Of a DNA stretch of 64,000 bases, positions 45,540-55,222 are shown in pieces. The notes under the pieces were generated by a model. The model made no database searches and had not been told where the DNA came from. It worked only from the letters and a program-made list of their open reading frames with translations. Origin of the DNA: Sulfuritalea hydrogenivorans sk43H (GTDB lineage Bacteria > Pseudomonadota > Gammaproteobacteria > Burkholderiales > Rhodocyclaceae). Each line of letters starts with the position of its first letter. Position 1 is the stretch's first letter. The stretch lies in assembly GCF_000828635.1 (NCBI RefSeq), contig NZ_AP012547.1, positions 1 through 64,000 of the forward strand, written 5' to 3'. Position numbers and translations under genes: made by a program.

Positions 45540-47500
45540 CAGTCGTCCCCTCCGGAATCGCTGTCGCTATCGCCGCCGCTGTCGGCGCTGGGTTGGGTGC
45601 CGTCGGACAGGTAGTCCGCGTCCTTCCAGCGCTCGGCCTCGAAGGCCTGCACGCGGTAGCGGCTGAACAGCGGGAACAGCGCGAGGAAAACCAGCAGGAA
45701 GAAGAAATTGCTCCAGGCCGCCTGGTCGCGCATGACCTTGACGCGGTCGGCGACGGCGACCGGTTTTTCGGCGGAGATTTCCGGGTCGATGACGAAATAA
45801 TATTCGCCGGCCGGCAGGTCGCGGAACACCAGTTCGCGGGTCTTGTCGCCCTCGCTCCAGGATTCGCCGCCGTCCGAACCATGCCAGTAGGCGACGTCGC
45901 TTTGCGCCACCCAGGCGCGGCCGCTTTTCTTTTCGACCAGCGTCAGGCCGAGGCCGAGCCAGTTGTTGTCGAGGTCGGTGTCGTGGCGCAGCACGAGGTT
46001 GCGCGCGTCGCTGTCGAGCTTGAAGCTCTGGGTGGTGACGGGTTCGTCGTTCTGCGGCGTGAACACCAGGCGCTGGTCGAGCAGGGTGCGGCCGCCGAGG
46101 ATGAACACCCACAGCGCCTGGGCGACCACGGCCAGCGCCAAAAATTTCCAGAAGCCGCGGCAAACCTTGCGGTGGTTCTCCTGGCGCGGATTGGGCTGGT
46201 TCATGCCGATGCCCTTCGGCTCCGGCAGCGGCGTCTTGAGCTTGAACGCGGCCGCCACTTCCTCGGGCGGCAGATACTCGCTCAGCGACCAGCTCATTTC
46301 GTTGTGACTCGATTCGCGGCTGATCATTTTCGGCGGCGCGATGAAGTCGATGATTTCCCAGGTTTCGCCGACGCTGACCTTCCAGGTGAATTCGCCGATG
46401 ACATAGCGGGTTGCGGCGGAGCCCGCGGAGTAGCGCCGATACTTCACGGCGCCGCAAGTGGCTTCCGGCAGGCCGACCTGGTAGCGCGGCGGCTTGCTGA
46501 TCGGGCTGACCCAGTTCCAGTGTCCTTCCGATTCGACCAGCCAGCGAAAGCCTTCTTCGGGATGGTGCAACAGATATTCCTGCCAGGGATAGTCGATGCC
46601 GTCGGCGGTGATGGCGCGCTGCTGGAAGCCGATCACGGTCCAGTCCTTGCCCGCGAAGCGGCCCGTGCTGCCGAGCGGAATCAGCGGTTCGATGCGCGTT
46701 GCGGCGGCGGCCTTCTGCAAAATCTTCAGGCTCTGGTTGTCGGGTTCGAGCACGCTGAGGCAGGAGGGGCAGGCCACGCTTTGCACGGCCTTGTCGTGCA
46801 GCGTGATGGCGCCGCCGCAACTCGGGCAGGCGAGCGCCTTGAGCTTGCCGGCCGGCTTGGCGGCCGTCGCTTCGCCGCGCAGGTTGGTGAACTTGAAGGC
46901 TTCGAAGGGTAGCGATTCGCCGACGAAGAACAGCGGTGGTGTTTCCGAATAATCGATGCTGGCGAAGGCCGCCTCGCTGTCGCCCGTGGTGCGCAGGTCG
47001 ACCAGCTGCGCCGGGTAGCCTGCGCCGAAGGCGAAGGGCAGCTCGCCCTCGCCGGCGATGCACTGGGCTTCCTCGATGTCGGTGACGACAAAATCCTGCC
47101 CGGCGAGCTTCAGCTCGTCGTTGGGCATCAGCGTGGAAAATTCCGGCAGCTTTGCTTCCGGCGGCTTGAGGAAGGAAATCAGGTATTCGCCGTTGGCATC
47201 CGACAGCCAGCCGCCGCGCATGTCGTCGAACAGGATGTGCCACTCGTTCCAGATGCCCGCCGCGTAGCGCAACTGGATGCGGCCGATGACCGCGAAATGC
47301 ACGCCCTTGTAGCGGCCCTCGGTGCCGATGCGGATCGGCGAGGCGTCCTCGATGAGGTCGGCCATGCGGCCGAGGTTTTCCAGGTTGCCGCCGTGGCGCA
47401 CCAGCGTGCTGCGACAGAATTCGCAGACGCCGTGAAACGATGCCGACGACTTGAAGACGACCGGCGCGCCGCAGGTGGGGCAGTTGGCGCTGAAGGGCAT
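45539..47500 (-). CDS. DUF4178 zinc-ribbon membrane protein
   Basis: A 653-residue protein. The N-terminus has a zinc ribbon (CPTCGAP, then CEFCRST), and a second Cys pair set lies near residue 225 (CPSCGG, CPSCLS). Each is followed by a DUF4178-like beta domain (GTEGRYKGVHFAVIGRIQLRY; STGRFAGKDWTVIGFQQRA). Two hydrophobic segments near the C-terminus (FLALAVVAQALWVFILGG and FFFLLVFLALFPLFS) would anchor it, and the last residues are Asp/Ser-rich. DUF4178 genes often occur with DUF350, SPFH and polyamine genes, as here. The biochemical role is unknown. Confidence 0.8.
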   Translation of the reverse strand: MPFSANCPTCGAPVVFKSSASFHGVCEFCRSTLVRHGGNLENLGRMADLIEDASPIRIGTEGRYKGVHFAVIGRIQLRYAAGIWNEWHILFDDMRGGWLSDANGEYLISFLKPPEAKLPEFSTLMPNDELKLAGQDFVVTDIEEAQCIAGEGELPFAFGAGYPAQLVDLRTTGDSEAAFASIDYSETPPLFFVGESLPFEAFKFTNLRGEATAAKPAGKLKALACPSCGGAITLHDKAVQSVACPSCLSVLEPDNQSLKILQKAAAATRIEPLIPLGSTGRFAGKDWTVIGFQQRAITADGIDYPWQEYLLHHPEEGFRWLVESEGHWNWVSPISKPPRYQVGLPEATCGAVKYRRYSAGSAATRYVIGEFTWKVSVGETWEIIDFIAPPKMISRESSHNEMSWSLSEYLPPEEVAAAFKLKTPLPEPKGIGMNQPNPRQENHRKVCRGFWKFLALAVVAQALWVFILGGRTLLDQRLVFTPQNDEPVTTQSFKLDSDARNLVLRHDTDLDNNWLGLGLTLVEKKSGRAWVAQSDVAYWHGSDGGESWSEGDKTRELVFRDLPAGEYYFVIDPEISAEKPVAVADRVKVMRDQAAWSNFFFLLVFLALFPLFSRYRVQAFEAERWKDADYLSDGTQPSADSGGDSDSDSGGDD

Positions 47501-47525
47501 GGCCCGATTCCTCCCAGGTCGGGCG

Positions 47526-48575
47526 TCAGCCGAGTTTCTTCAGCAGCTCCGCCTTTTTCGCATCGAACTCGGCTTGCGACAGGATGCCTTTGCCGACCAG
47601 GCCGTGCAGCTTTTCGATCGAGGCGACGATTTCGTCGGCCGAGACCGGGGCCGCCGCGGGAGTCGGCGCTGGCGCTGCGGCGGCCGGGCTTGCGGCTGGC
47701 GCAGCGGCCGGATTCAGCGCGCCCGACATCGCGCCGGCGATCTGCTGGCCCATGCCGAAGCCCACACCCATGCCGGCACCGAGCCCGGCGAGGCCGCCCT
47801 CGTTCTGCGCGGCGAGCGGTATGGCTTCCGCCGTCTGGAACTGCGTGTAGGCCTGCATGCCGCCCATCATGTTCACGCCGATGCGCTTGTCGAGCATGGC
47901 CTGCAGCTCTTCGGGCAGCGAGATGTTCTGTACGTTGAGGCTGTCGAGGCTCAAGCCGTACTGCCCGAACATCGGATCGAGCTTGGCTTTCAGCGCCTTG
48001 CCGAATTCTTCCTGGTTGCCGGCCATGTCGATGAAGGGCACGCCGGATTCGCCGAAGATGTCCGAGATGTGGCCGACGATGGTGTTGCGCAGCTGGCCTT
48101 CGAGGTCCTCCGAACCATAGCGTTCCATGGTGCCGGACAGCGTGGTGTGGAAGGCCTTCGGATCGGTCAGGTGGAAGGCGTAGATGCCAAAGGCGCGCAG
48201 CCGCACCATGCCGAAATCCTTGTCGCGAATCGTCACCGGATTGGGCGTGCCCCACTTGCGGTCGATCTTCTGGCGTGTGCTGAAGAAGTACACGTCGGAC
48301 TTGAAGGGCGACTCGAACAGCTTGTCCCAGTTCTTGAGATACGTCAGCACCGGCAAGGTCTGCGTGGTGAGCTTGTACATGCCGGGACCGAACACGTCGG
48401 CCACCTTGCCTTCATTGACGAACACCGCCATCTGCGATTCGCGCACCGTCAGGCTGGCGCCGTGCTGGATTTCGAACTCGGCCATGGGGAAGCGCCAGGC
48501 CATGGTGTCGCCATCGTCCTCGGTCCACTGGATGATGTCGATAAACTGTTTCTTGATGAAATCCATGAGTGCCAT
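47526..48575 (-). CDS. SPFH-domain protein with C-terminal SHOCT motif
   Basis: A 349-residue protein related to the YdjI/virion-core-like SPFH family. The SPFH domain spans about residues 25-215 (including VRESQMAVFVNEGKVADVFGPG and TIRDKDFGMVRLRAFGIYAF). A Gly/Ala/Pro linker and a short C-terminal SHOCT-type helix pair (IEKLHGLVGKGILSQAEFDAKK) follow. SPFH proteins build membrane-associated scaffolds, and SHOCT modules are linked to oligomerisation and membrane stress. It is co-directional with DUF350 and DUF4178 genes. A dispersed-repeat copy encodes part of the linker. Confidence 0.85.
   Translation of the reverse strand: MALMDFIKKQFIDIIQWTEDDGDTMAWRFPMAEFEIQHGASLTVRESQMAVFVNEGKVADVFGPGMYKLTTQTLPVLTYLKNWDKLFESPFKSDVYFFSTRQKIDRKWGTPNPVTIRDKDFGMVRLRAFGIYAFHLTDPKAFHTTLSGTMERYGSEDLEGQLRNTIVGHISDIFGESGVPFIDMAGNQEEFGKALKAKLDPMFGQYGLSLDSLNVQNISLPEELQAMLDKRIGVNMMGGMQAYTQFQTAEAIPLAAQNEGGLAGLGAGMGVGFGMGQQIAGAMSGALNPAAAPAASPAAAAPAPTPAAAPVSADEIVASIEKLHGLVGKGILSQAEFDAKKAELLKKLG
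47659..47683 (+). repeat. Dispersed 25-bp repeat, diverged, inside the SPFH gene
   Basis: Head GGAGTCGGCGCTGGC, tail GCTGCGGCGG. It encodes AAAPAPTP in the linker. The tail is diverged, so convergence from Ala/Pro-rich coding cannot be excluded. Confidence 0.45.
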
Positions 48576-48596
48576 GAGAGTCTCCCTTGTGAGTTT

Positions 48597-49001
48597 TTAA
48601 TACGTCATGCAGGCGGCGTTTAGCAGGCCGACTGTGATGGAAAGCGCGGCGACGAAGGTCGCGGGCGCCGCGCGGCCGGCGGCGATGTCTTCCTGCAGGT
48701 TCGGCAGCGCCACGCGCGCCAGCATCCACGCCAGCAGTTGCACCGTGCCGGCGACCACGCCCCAGAACGCCAGGTCGAGCAGCGTGTCGCTGTGGGCGAT
48801 GACGTTGGCGATCGGCATGGCGAAGCCGAGCAAGGCACCCGAGAGCGAAATCGCCGCCGCCGTGTTGTTGTTGCGGATCAGCGCGACTTCGTCGTAGGGC
48901 GTGACGTACAGGTAGATGGTCACGAATACCGCGAACAGCGCGAGGGCGGTGCCGAGGTAGGCGAGAAAGTTCGGCAGCGTGGCGAGAAAGTGGGCGGGCA
49001 T
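48597..49001 (-). CDS. DUF350 family membrane protein
   Basis: A 134-residue protein with four predicted membrane segments, the DUF350 (YjfL) layout, including ISLSGALLGFAMPIANVIAHS in the middle. ATG 49001 has a strong GGAGGAG site 8 bases upstream; the longer open frame to 49190 is not needed. It is the first gene of the DUF350-SPFH-DUF4178 set and is divergent from the acyl-CoA dehydrogenase gene. Function is unknown, but such genes recur with polyamine and membrane-stress genes. Confidence 0.85.
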   Translation of the reverse strand: MPAHFLATLPNFLAYLGTALALFAVFVTIYLYVTPYDEVALIRNNNTAAAISLSGALLGFAMPIANVIAHSDTLLDLAFWGVVAGTVQLLAWMLARVALPNLQEDIAAGRAAPATFVAALSITVGLLNAACMTY

Positions 49002-49103
49002 GGAACACTCCTCCGGTCGATGGCGCATTGTCTGCCATGAGCGCGGTGCGATCAAGTGGCTTGTTTCATTGGTAAGCTGCGTTCGAAAAACGGGGAGAAT
49101 TTC

Positions 49104-50270
49104 ATGATCGATTTGCGCCAATACGGTTTCGAGGAACAGCACCAGCACATCTACGACATGGCCTGGCGCTATGCGCAGGAGCGGCATCACCCGCTGTTGC
49201 GGCGCATGGACGATGATGACTGGTTCCCGGCGGACGAGTATCGCCGGATGGGCGAGGTCGGCCTGCTCGGCACCACGGTGCCAGAGTCATTGGGCGGGCC
49301 GGGCCTCGATCTGGTCTCGCAGTTCTTCATTGGCGAAGCGCTGTCCTACTGGAACAACATGCTCGGCGCGAGCTGGGGCGCCAGCGAGAATCTCTGCGTG
49401 AACAATCTGGTCCGGAATGCCAGCGCCGAGCAGCAGGCGCGTTTCCTGCCGCGCATGCTCTCGGGCATCGGCGCCTTGGGCCTGACCGAACCGGGCGCCG
49501 GATCGGATGCGCTGGGCTCGATGAAAACCTCGGCACGCCGCGACGGCGACCATTACGTGCTGAACGGCCGCAAGATGTTCATCACCAACGGCCCGGTCGC
49601 CGACCTGTTGCTGGTCTATGCCAAAACCACGCCCGAGCGCGGCCAGCACGGCATCTCGGCCTTCGTCGTGGAAAAGGGCATGCCGGGCTTCTCGGTGGCA
49701 CAAAGCCTGAAGAAAATGGGCTGGCGCGGCAGCCCCACCGGCGAACTGCTATTCGACGACTGCCGGGTGCCGGCCGCCAACCTGATCGGCGGCGAAGACA
49801 AGGGCGTCAAGGTGGTGATGAGCGGGCTCGACATCGAGCGCGTGTTCTTCAGCGGCCATGTCATCGGCATCGCGCAGCGCGCGCTCGACCTGTCGCTCGA
49901 CTATGCCAAAACGCGCGTCCAGTTCGGCCAGCCCATCGCCGGCTTCCAGCTGGTGCAGGGCATGCTGGCCGACATGTATGCGGCGCTGGAATCGGTGCGC
50001 GCGTTTTCCTACCAGTTGCTGAAGGAAATCACCGCCGCCGGTGAAGCCGGTCGCGGCGAGATCCACAAGCGTTCCGCCGCCGCCGTGCTCCATGCCGGTT
50101 ACATGTTGAAGACGGTGCTCGACCATGCCGTGCAGATCCACGGCGGCAACGGCTTCATGTGGGAGACGGAAGTGAACTGCCTCTATCGCGCCGGCAAGCT
50201 GATCGAGATCGGCGCCGGCACCACGCAGGTGCGGCAGCTGATCATCGCCGGGGAGTTGCTGAAAGGCTGA
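49104..50270 (+). CDS. Acyl-CoA dehydrogenase, isovaleryl-CoA dehydrogenase type
   Basis: A 388-residue FAD enzyme that oxidises acyl-CoA thioesters. Family motifs are LGLTEPGAGSDALGSMKT and KMFITNGPVAD. The usual C-terminal catalytic Glu of short-chain enzymes is absent, with EIGAGTTQVRQL there instead. The isovaleryl-CoA dehydrogenase pattern is present: MSGLDIERVFF, whose Glu would be the base. The FGQPIAGFQLVQG and GGNGFMWE segments support this. It could act in leucine or related branched-chain breakdown. ATG 49104 follows GGGGAG; the frame is open to 49056. It is monocistronic as far as visible. Confidence 0.88.
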   Translation: MIDLRQYGFEEQHQHIYDMAWRYAQERHHPLLRRMDDDDWFPADEYRRMGEVGLLGTTVPESLGGPGLDLVSQFFIGEALSYWNNMLGASWGASENLCVNNLVRNASAEQQARFLPRMLSGIGALGLTEPGAGSDALGSMKTSARRDGDHYVLNGRKMFITNGPVADLLLVYAKTTPERGQHGISAFVVEKGMPGFSVAQSLKKMGWRGSPTGELLFDDCRVPAANLIGGEDKGVKVVMSGLDIERVFFSGHVIGIAQRALDLSLDYAKTRVQFGQPIAGFQLVQGMLADMYAALESVRAFSYQLLKEITAAGEAGRGEIHKRSAAAVLHAGYMLKTVLDHAVQIHGGNGFMWETEVNCLYRAGKLIEIGAGTTQVRQLIIAGELLKG

Positions 50271-50293
50271 GTCGGCGCCGGGCAGACGCCGGT

Positions 50294-50746
50294 TCAGGTG
50301 ACGAGGTATTCCACCAGCATGCCGGAAGTCTTGCGCAGGCGTCGCGAAAGCAGCCGGGCCAGGCGGAACATGAAGCGATAGGCGAGCAGCGGGTTTTCGG
50401 CCGCCATGCGGGCCATTTCGTCCGCGCTGAGTATCAGCACGGTGCAGTCGGTATCGGCCATGCAGCTCGCGGAGCGGCGTTCATGGTCGAGCAGGGCCAT
50501 TTCGCCGACCATGCGGCCGCGACCTTCGTGGCTCAGCAGGTGGTTGCCGCTCTCGCCGCCCTTGAAGATCGACAGGCGACCATCCACCAGGATCAGCATG
50601 TAGGTTCCGGGGTCGCCTTCGCTGAAAATCACCTCGCCCTGCTTCCTGGCTTCACGGGACAGGTAGCGGGCAATCAGCTTGAGCTCGGGATAGGCAAAAT
50701 CCTTGAACAGGTCCAGTCCGTCCAGGGTATCGGCAATGTCCATCAT
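50294..50746 (-). CDS. Cyclic nucleotide-binding domain protein without DNA-binding domain
   Basis: A 150-residue protein made almost entirely of one cNMP-binding beta-barrel (EVIFSEGDPGTYMLILVDGRLSI, MVGEMALLDHERRSASC), ending in a helix rich in Arg/Leu. It lacks the helix-turn-helix of Crp/Fnr regulators, so it probably acts through a protein partner. It follows the acyl-CoA dehydrogenase gene in the opposite orientation (convergent, 23 bases apart). Confidence 0.82.
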   Translation of the reverse strand: MMDIADTLDGLDLFKDFAYPELKLIARYLSREARKQGEVIFSEGDPGTYMLILVDGRLSIFKGGESGNHLLSHEGRGRMVGEMALLDHERRSASCMADTDCTVLILSADEMARMAAENPLLAYRFMFRLARLLSRRLRKTSGMLVEYLVT

Positions 50747-50818
50747 GATGTATGCGCCTCTCTTCGCAATGTCGTAAATCCGTTGGCTTGCCAGCCGTGA
50801 TGCGCATGCCGGCGCATT

Positions 50819-51529
50819 TCAGGCATTCATTCGGCCGTAGCGTGCCAGACCTTCCAGAACCAGATTGTCGACCAGGCGGCACGGCAGGCTCATGTGCGGT
50901 GCCAGCTCGGCCGCCGCGCCGCCCGAGAGCAGGCACGGCGCTTCGCTGCCCAGCGTGGCATGCAGGCGTTCGATGGCGCCCAGCGTGGCGTGGATGGCGC
51001 CGCTGACGATGGCATCGTCGGTGTTGGTCGGCCGCGCCCGGTAATGGCCGGCTGCGTGCGGCAGGTCGGCGGTATTGCGCGCCAGCGACGCGCGCATCAG
51101 CGCCAGGCCGGGCAGGATGAATCCGCCGCGAAACACGCCGTCGCCGTCCAGCGCGTCGATGGTGGTCGCCGTGCCGGCCATCACCACCAGGGCCGGCCCT
51201 TCGTGCAGGCCGCGCGCCGCGATCAGGGCGGCCCAGCGATCGGCGCCGAGTTGTTGCGGCTTGTCGTAGCCGTTCTTCACACCGCAGGCGGCGTGGGTGC
51301 TGGCGAGCCAGTCGAGCGGGATGCCGAGTGTTGCCGCGAGGCCTTCGATGCGCCGCCGCATGGCGTCACCCGCCACGTTGCAGGCCACGATGCGTTCCGG
51401 CGCCGCGGGCAGCGTTGCCGCGAGACCCTCCAGGGCGTCGTGGCCAGCCGCTTTCTGCACGCGCCAGCCGCGGCCGTCGAAGATGCCATATTTGAGGCGC
51501 GTGTTGCCGGCATCGAGGCAGAGAAGCAT
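50819..51529 (-). CDS. coaX: Type III pantothenate kinase
   Basis: CoaX phosphorylates pantothenate, the first step of CoA synthesis. The 236-residue protein has the N-terminal phosphate loop LCLDAGNTRLKYGIF, the central YDKPQQLGADRWAALIAA and the AGTATTIDAL motif of this ASKHA-fold enzyme. It follows birA by 5 bases, a common betaproteobacterial pairing (birA-coaX). Confidence 0.95.
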   Translation of the reverse strand: MLLCLDAGNTRLKYGIFDGRGWRVQKAAGHDALEGLAATLPAAPERIVACNVAGDAMRRRIEGLAATLGIPLDWLASTHAACGVKNGYDKPQQLGADRWAALIAARGLHEGPALVVMAGTATTIDALDGDGVFRGGFILPGLALMRASLARNTADLPHAAGHYRARPTNTDDAIVSGAIHATLGAIERLHATLGSEAPCLLSGGAAAELAPHMSLPCRLVDNLVLEGLARYGRMNA

Positions 51530-51534
51530 GATCG

Positions 51535-52311
51535 TCAGGCGGGGCGCAGCGAGACTTCGCCGGACAGGATGCGTTCGACTCGGCCATCGACGTCAAGCAA
51601 AAGGGCGCCGTCGGTATCGACACCGCGGCAGATGCCTTCGCGCGGCGGGCCGAAGTCGCCCGACAGCGTGACGCGGGCGTCCTGATGGGCGTGGTGGGCC
51701 AGCCACCGCGGGCGAATCGCGGCGAAGCCGGCCGTGGCGAAGGTTTCCAGCGTGAGCAGCAGTTCGCCGAGCAGGGCGGCATACAGGTCGTTCGCATCCG
51801 GAGCGGCGCCACCGGCGGAAAGCGCGGCCGATGCGGCACGCACCTCGTCCGGCATGCCGGCCGGCAGTCGCAGGTTGATGCCGATGCCGATGACGGCGGC
51901 ATGCGGTGCGCCGGGCACCAGTTCGACCAGGATGCCGCCGAGCTTGCGGCCCTCCTTGAGGATGTCGTTGGGCCATTTCAGCGCCGTCCCGCCAGCGCCG
52001 ACTCCGCGCAGCGCGCGCGCCACGGCAACGCCGACGGCAAGGGACAGCCCGGCTGGCGCGGTGCCCGGCGCGAAACGCCAGAGCAGCGAAAACGTCAGGC
52101 TGTCGCCGGGGCTGGCGAACCAGCTGCGGCCGCGCCGGCCGCGCCCCGCGGTCTGCTCTTCGGCGATGACCACCGTGCCGGATGGCGCGCCGGATTCGGC
52201 GCGAGCGAGCAGGACCGCATTGGTCGAATCGCAACTGGGCAGGACATCGATATCGAAGCGGCGCGCGGCGTCCCCGAGCTTGGCGGCAATGGCGGCGATG
52301 GTGACAGGCAT
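51535..52311 (-). CDS. birA: Biotin-[acetyl-CoA-carboxylase] ligase, catalytic domain only
   Basis: BirA joins biotin to carrier proteins. The 258-residue protein has the catalytic domain with DSTNAVLLARAESG, QTAGRGRRGRSW and LKWPNDIL, then a C-terminal domain. It lacks the N-terminal winged helix of E. coli BirA, so it should not act as a repressor. A dispersed-repeat copy encodes VGAGGTA directly before LKWPND. It is transcribed with coaX. Confidence 0.93.
   Translation of the reverse strand: MPVTIAAIAAKLGDAARRFDIDVLPSCDSTNAVLLARAESGAPSGTVVIAEEQTAGRGRRGRSWFASPGDSLTFSLLWRFAPGTAPAGLSLAVGVAVARALRGVGAGGTALKWPNDILKEGRKLGGILVELVPGAPHAAVIGIGINLRLPAGMPDEVRAASAALSAGGAAPDANDLYAALLGELLLTLETFATAGFAAIRPRWLAHHAHQDARVTLSGDFGPPREGICRGVDTDGALLLDVDGRVERILSGEVSLRPA
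51981..52005 (-). repeat. Dispersed 25-bp repeat inside birA
   Basis: In minus-strand orientation the head is GGAGTCGGCGCTGGC and the tail GGGACGGCGC. It is read in a different frame from other genic copies, giving VGAGGTA next to the active-site KWPND motif. Confidence 0.7.
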
Positions 52312-52390
52312 GCGGGTTTCCTGTGACGACGGGCGCCCGATGGCGCGCCGGGAATGACCGGCCCGACTATAACTCTAGAAAAAGCAGTTG

Positions 52391-52530
52391 ATCCGCAGAT
52401 TTCACAGATTTTCGCAGATGGATCAACACGTTTGGCACGCCTTGTCCATCCCCCATCGGGTTTGTCGGCGATTACCTCCAACCCTATGAAGTACCGCGTT
52501 TTAATCTGCGAAAATCTGCGTCATCTGCGG
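52391..52530. repeat. CGCAGAT inverted repeat, expanded copy
   Basis: A left arm (52391-52419) of three CGCAGAT/CACAGAT-type units and a right arm (52503-52530) of three ATCTGCG units in inverse order flank 83 bases. It fills most of the 245-base gap between birA and ntrC, where I see no gene. Compare the compact copy at 41286-41344. Confidence 0.75.
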
Positions 52531-52556
52531 AAAATAGGATAACCGAAGCGGGCTGT

Positions 52557-53981
<1,425 letters not shown>

Positions 53982-54047
53982 GGTCTGCCGCCGGGCAGCC
54001 CCAAGGCAGACCCGCAAAAAGCCTGCGAGCGAAGCGAGGCACTGTCA

Positions 54048-54068
54048 CCCCTTCTCCTGGAGAAGGGG
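54048..54068 (-). repeat. Perfect hairpin between ntrB and ntrC
   Basis: CCCCTTCTCC (54048-54057) and GGAGAAGGGG (54059-54068) form a perfect 10-bp palindrome around a single T. It lies in the gap between ntrB and ntrC and could tune read-through or message stability. No T-tract follows on the minus strand. Confidence 0.5.
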
Positions 54069-54087
54069 CTGGGGGAAAAGTTGTTCA

Positions 54088-55167
54088 TCATTCTTCCTTG
54101 CTCTTGTTCTTGCGTGTAATCGGCAGGATCAGCGAAAAGCAGGTATGGCCGGGCCGCGACGTCACTTCAATGGTGCCACCGTGTTGCTGGACAAAGCTCT
54201 GGGCGATGGTCAGTCCGAGACCGCTGCCGTTTTCCCGGCCGGATACCAGCGGATAAAAGATCTTGTCGCGAATCTCTTCCGCAATTCCCGGGCCGTTGTC
54301 CATCACTTGCAATTCGAGTGCCAGCTGATGGTGCTTCTTCGCCAGCGTCACCTGGCGCGCGGCCCGGGTGCGGAAAATGATTTCGCCCTTGCCGTGCATT
54401 GCCTGGGCGGCATTGCGCGAGATGTTGAGGATGGCCTGGATCAACTGTTCGCGGTCGCCGGTGATGTCGGGCAGCGAGGTGTCGTAGTCGCGGCGGACGG
54501 TGACATCGTGGTATTCGGCATGGATCAGCCGCCGCACCCGTTCGAGGATTTCGTGGATGTTCACCAGGGCCGGCTGCATCACGCGATGCGAGGACAGCAG
54601 GCGTTGCATCAGGTCCTGCAGGCGATCGGCTTCGGCAATGATGACTTGCGTGTATTCCTTGAGCGGCTCGCTGGCGAGTTCGCGTTCCAGCAACTGGGCG
54701 GAACCGCGAATGCCGCCGAGCGGATTCTTGATTTCGTGCGCCAGGTTGCGCACCAGTTCGCGATTGGCCTGCTGCTGCTGGGCGAGCTGCTCCTCGCGCG
54801 CGGCCTTGAGCTGCTGGTCGATCGGACGGACTTCCAGCAGCAGGCGCGCGCTGCCGGTTTCCACCGGCGTCACCGTGCAATCGACATGCAGCTCGACGTT
54901 CTGCGCCCGCTTGATCAGGATGTTGTGGCCGGTGTAGCTCCAGTTGTTCTTCAGCGCGCTGTCCAGTGCGGCGACGAGTTCGGGCGGCTCGCCCACCAGC
55001 TTTTGCAGCGGCTGGCCGAGCAGCTGGCGCGAACTGACGGCGAACAGGTTTTCCGCCGCCGGATTGACGTGGCGGATGACCAGTTTGGCGTCGATCAGCA
55101 CCACGGCGGAGGAAAGCAGGTCCAGTCCGCTGAAGGCGTTGAATGTTTCGGTGGTGTTTGCGTTCAT
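54088..55167 (-). CDS. ntrB: Nitrogen sensor histidine kinase NtrB
   Basis: NtrB (GlnL) phosphorylates or dephosphorylates NtrC in response to PII proteins. The 359-residue cytosolic kinase has an N-terminal PAS domain (AVVLIDAKLVIRHVNPAAENLF), the H-box NLAHEIKNPLGGIRG with His144, and an ATPase domain with NISRNAAQAM, MDNGPGIAEE and GSGLGLTIAQ. ATG 55167 (MNANTTETF) is chosen; an in-frame ATG at 55194 is also open. It is the third gene of the glnA-DUF4124-ntrB-ntrC order. Confidence 0.95.
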   Translation of the reverse strand: MNANTTETFNAFSGLDLLSSAVVLIDAKLVIRHVNPAAENLFAVSSRQLLGQPLQKLVGEPPELVAALDSALKNNWSYTGHNILIKRAQNVELHVDCTVTPVETGSARLLLEVRPIDQQLKAAREEQLAQQQQANRELVRNLAHEIKNPLGGIRGSAQLLERELASEPLKEYTQVIIAEADRLQDLMQRLLSSHRVMQPALVNIHEILERVRRLIHAEYHDVTVRRDYDTSLPDITGDREQLIQAILNISRNAAQAMHGKGEIIFRTRAARQVTLAKKHHQLALELQVMDNGPGIAEEIRDKIFYPLVSGRENGSGLGLTIAQSFVQQHGGTIEVTSRPGHTCFSLILPITRKNKSKEE

Positions 55168-55222
55168 CACGGAGGATGTGTGCAAGAAGCGCACCAGTCG
55201 CTGATTCGTGTTGGGCTGCGGG

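Noticed and set aside
52354-52542. A 62-codon frame between birA and ntrC
   Set aside because: It is a translation of the CGCAGAT repeat units, a common source of false small proteins.
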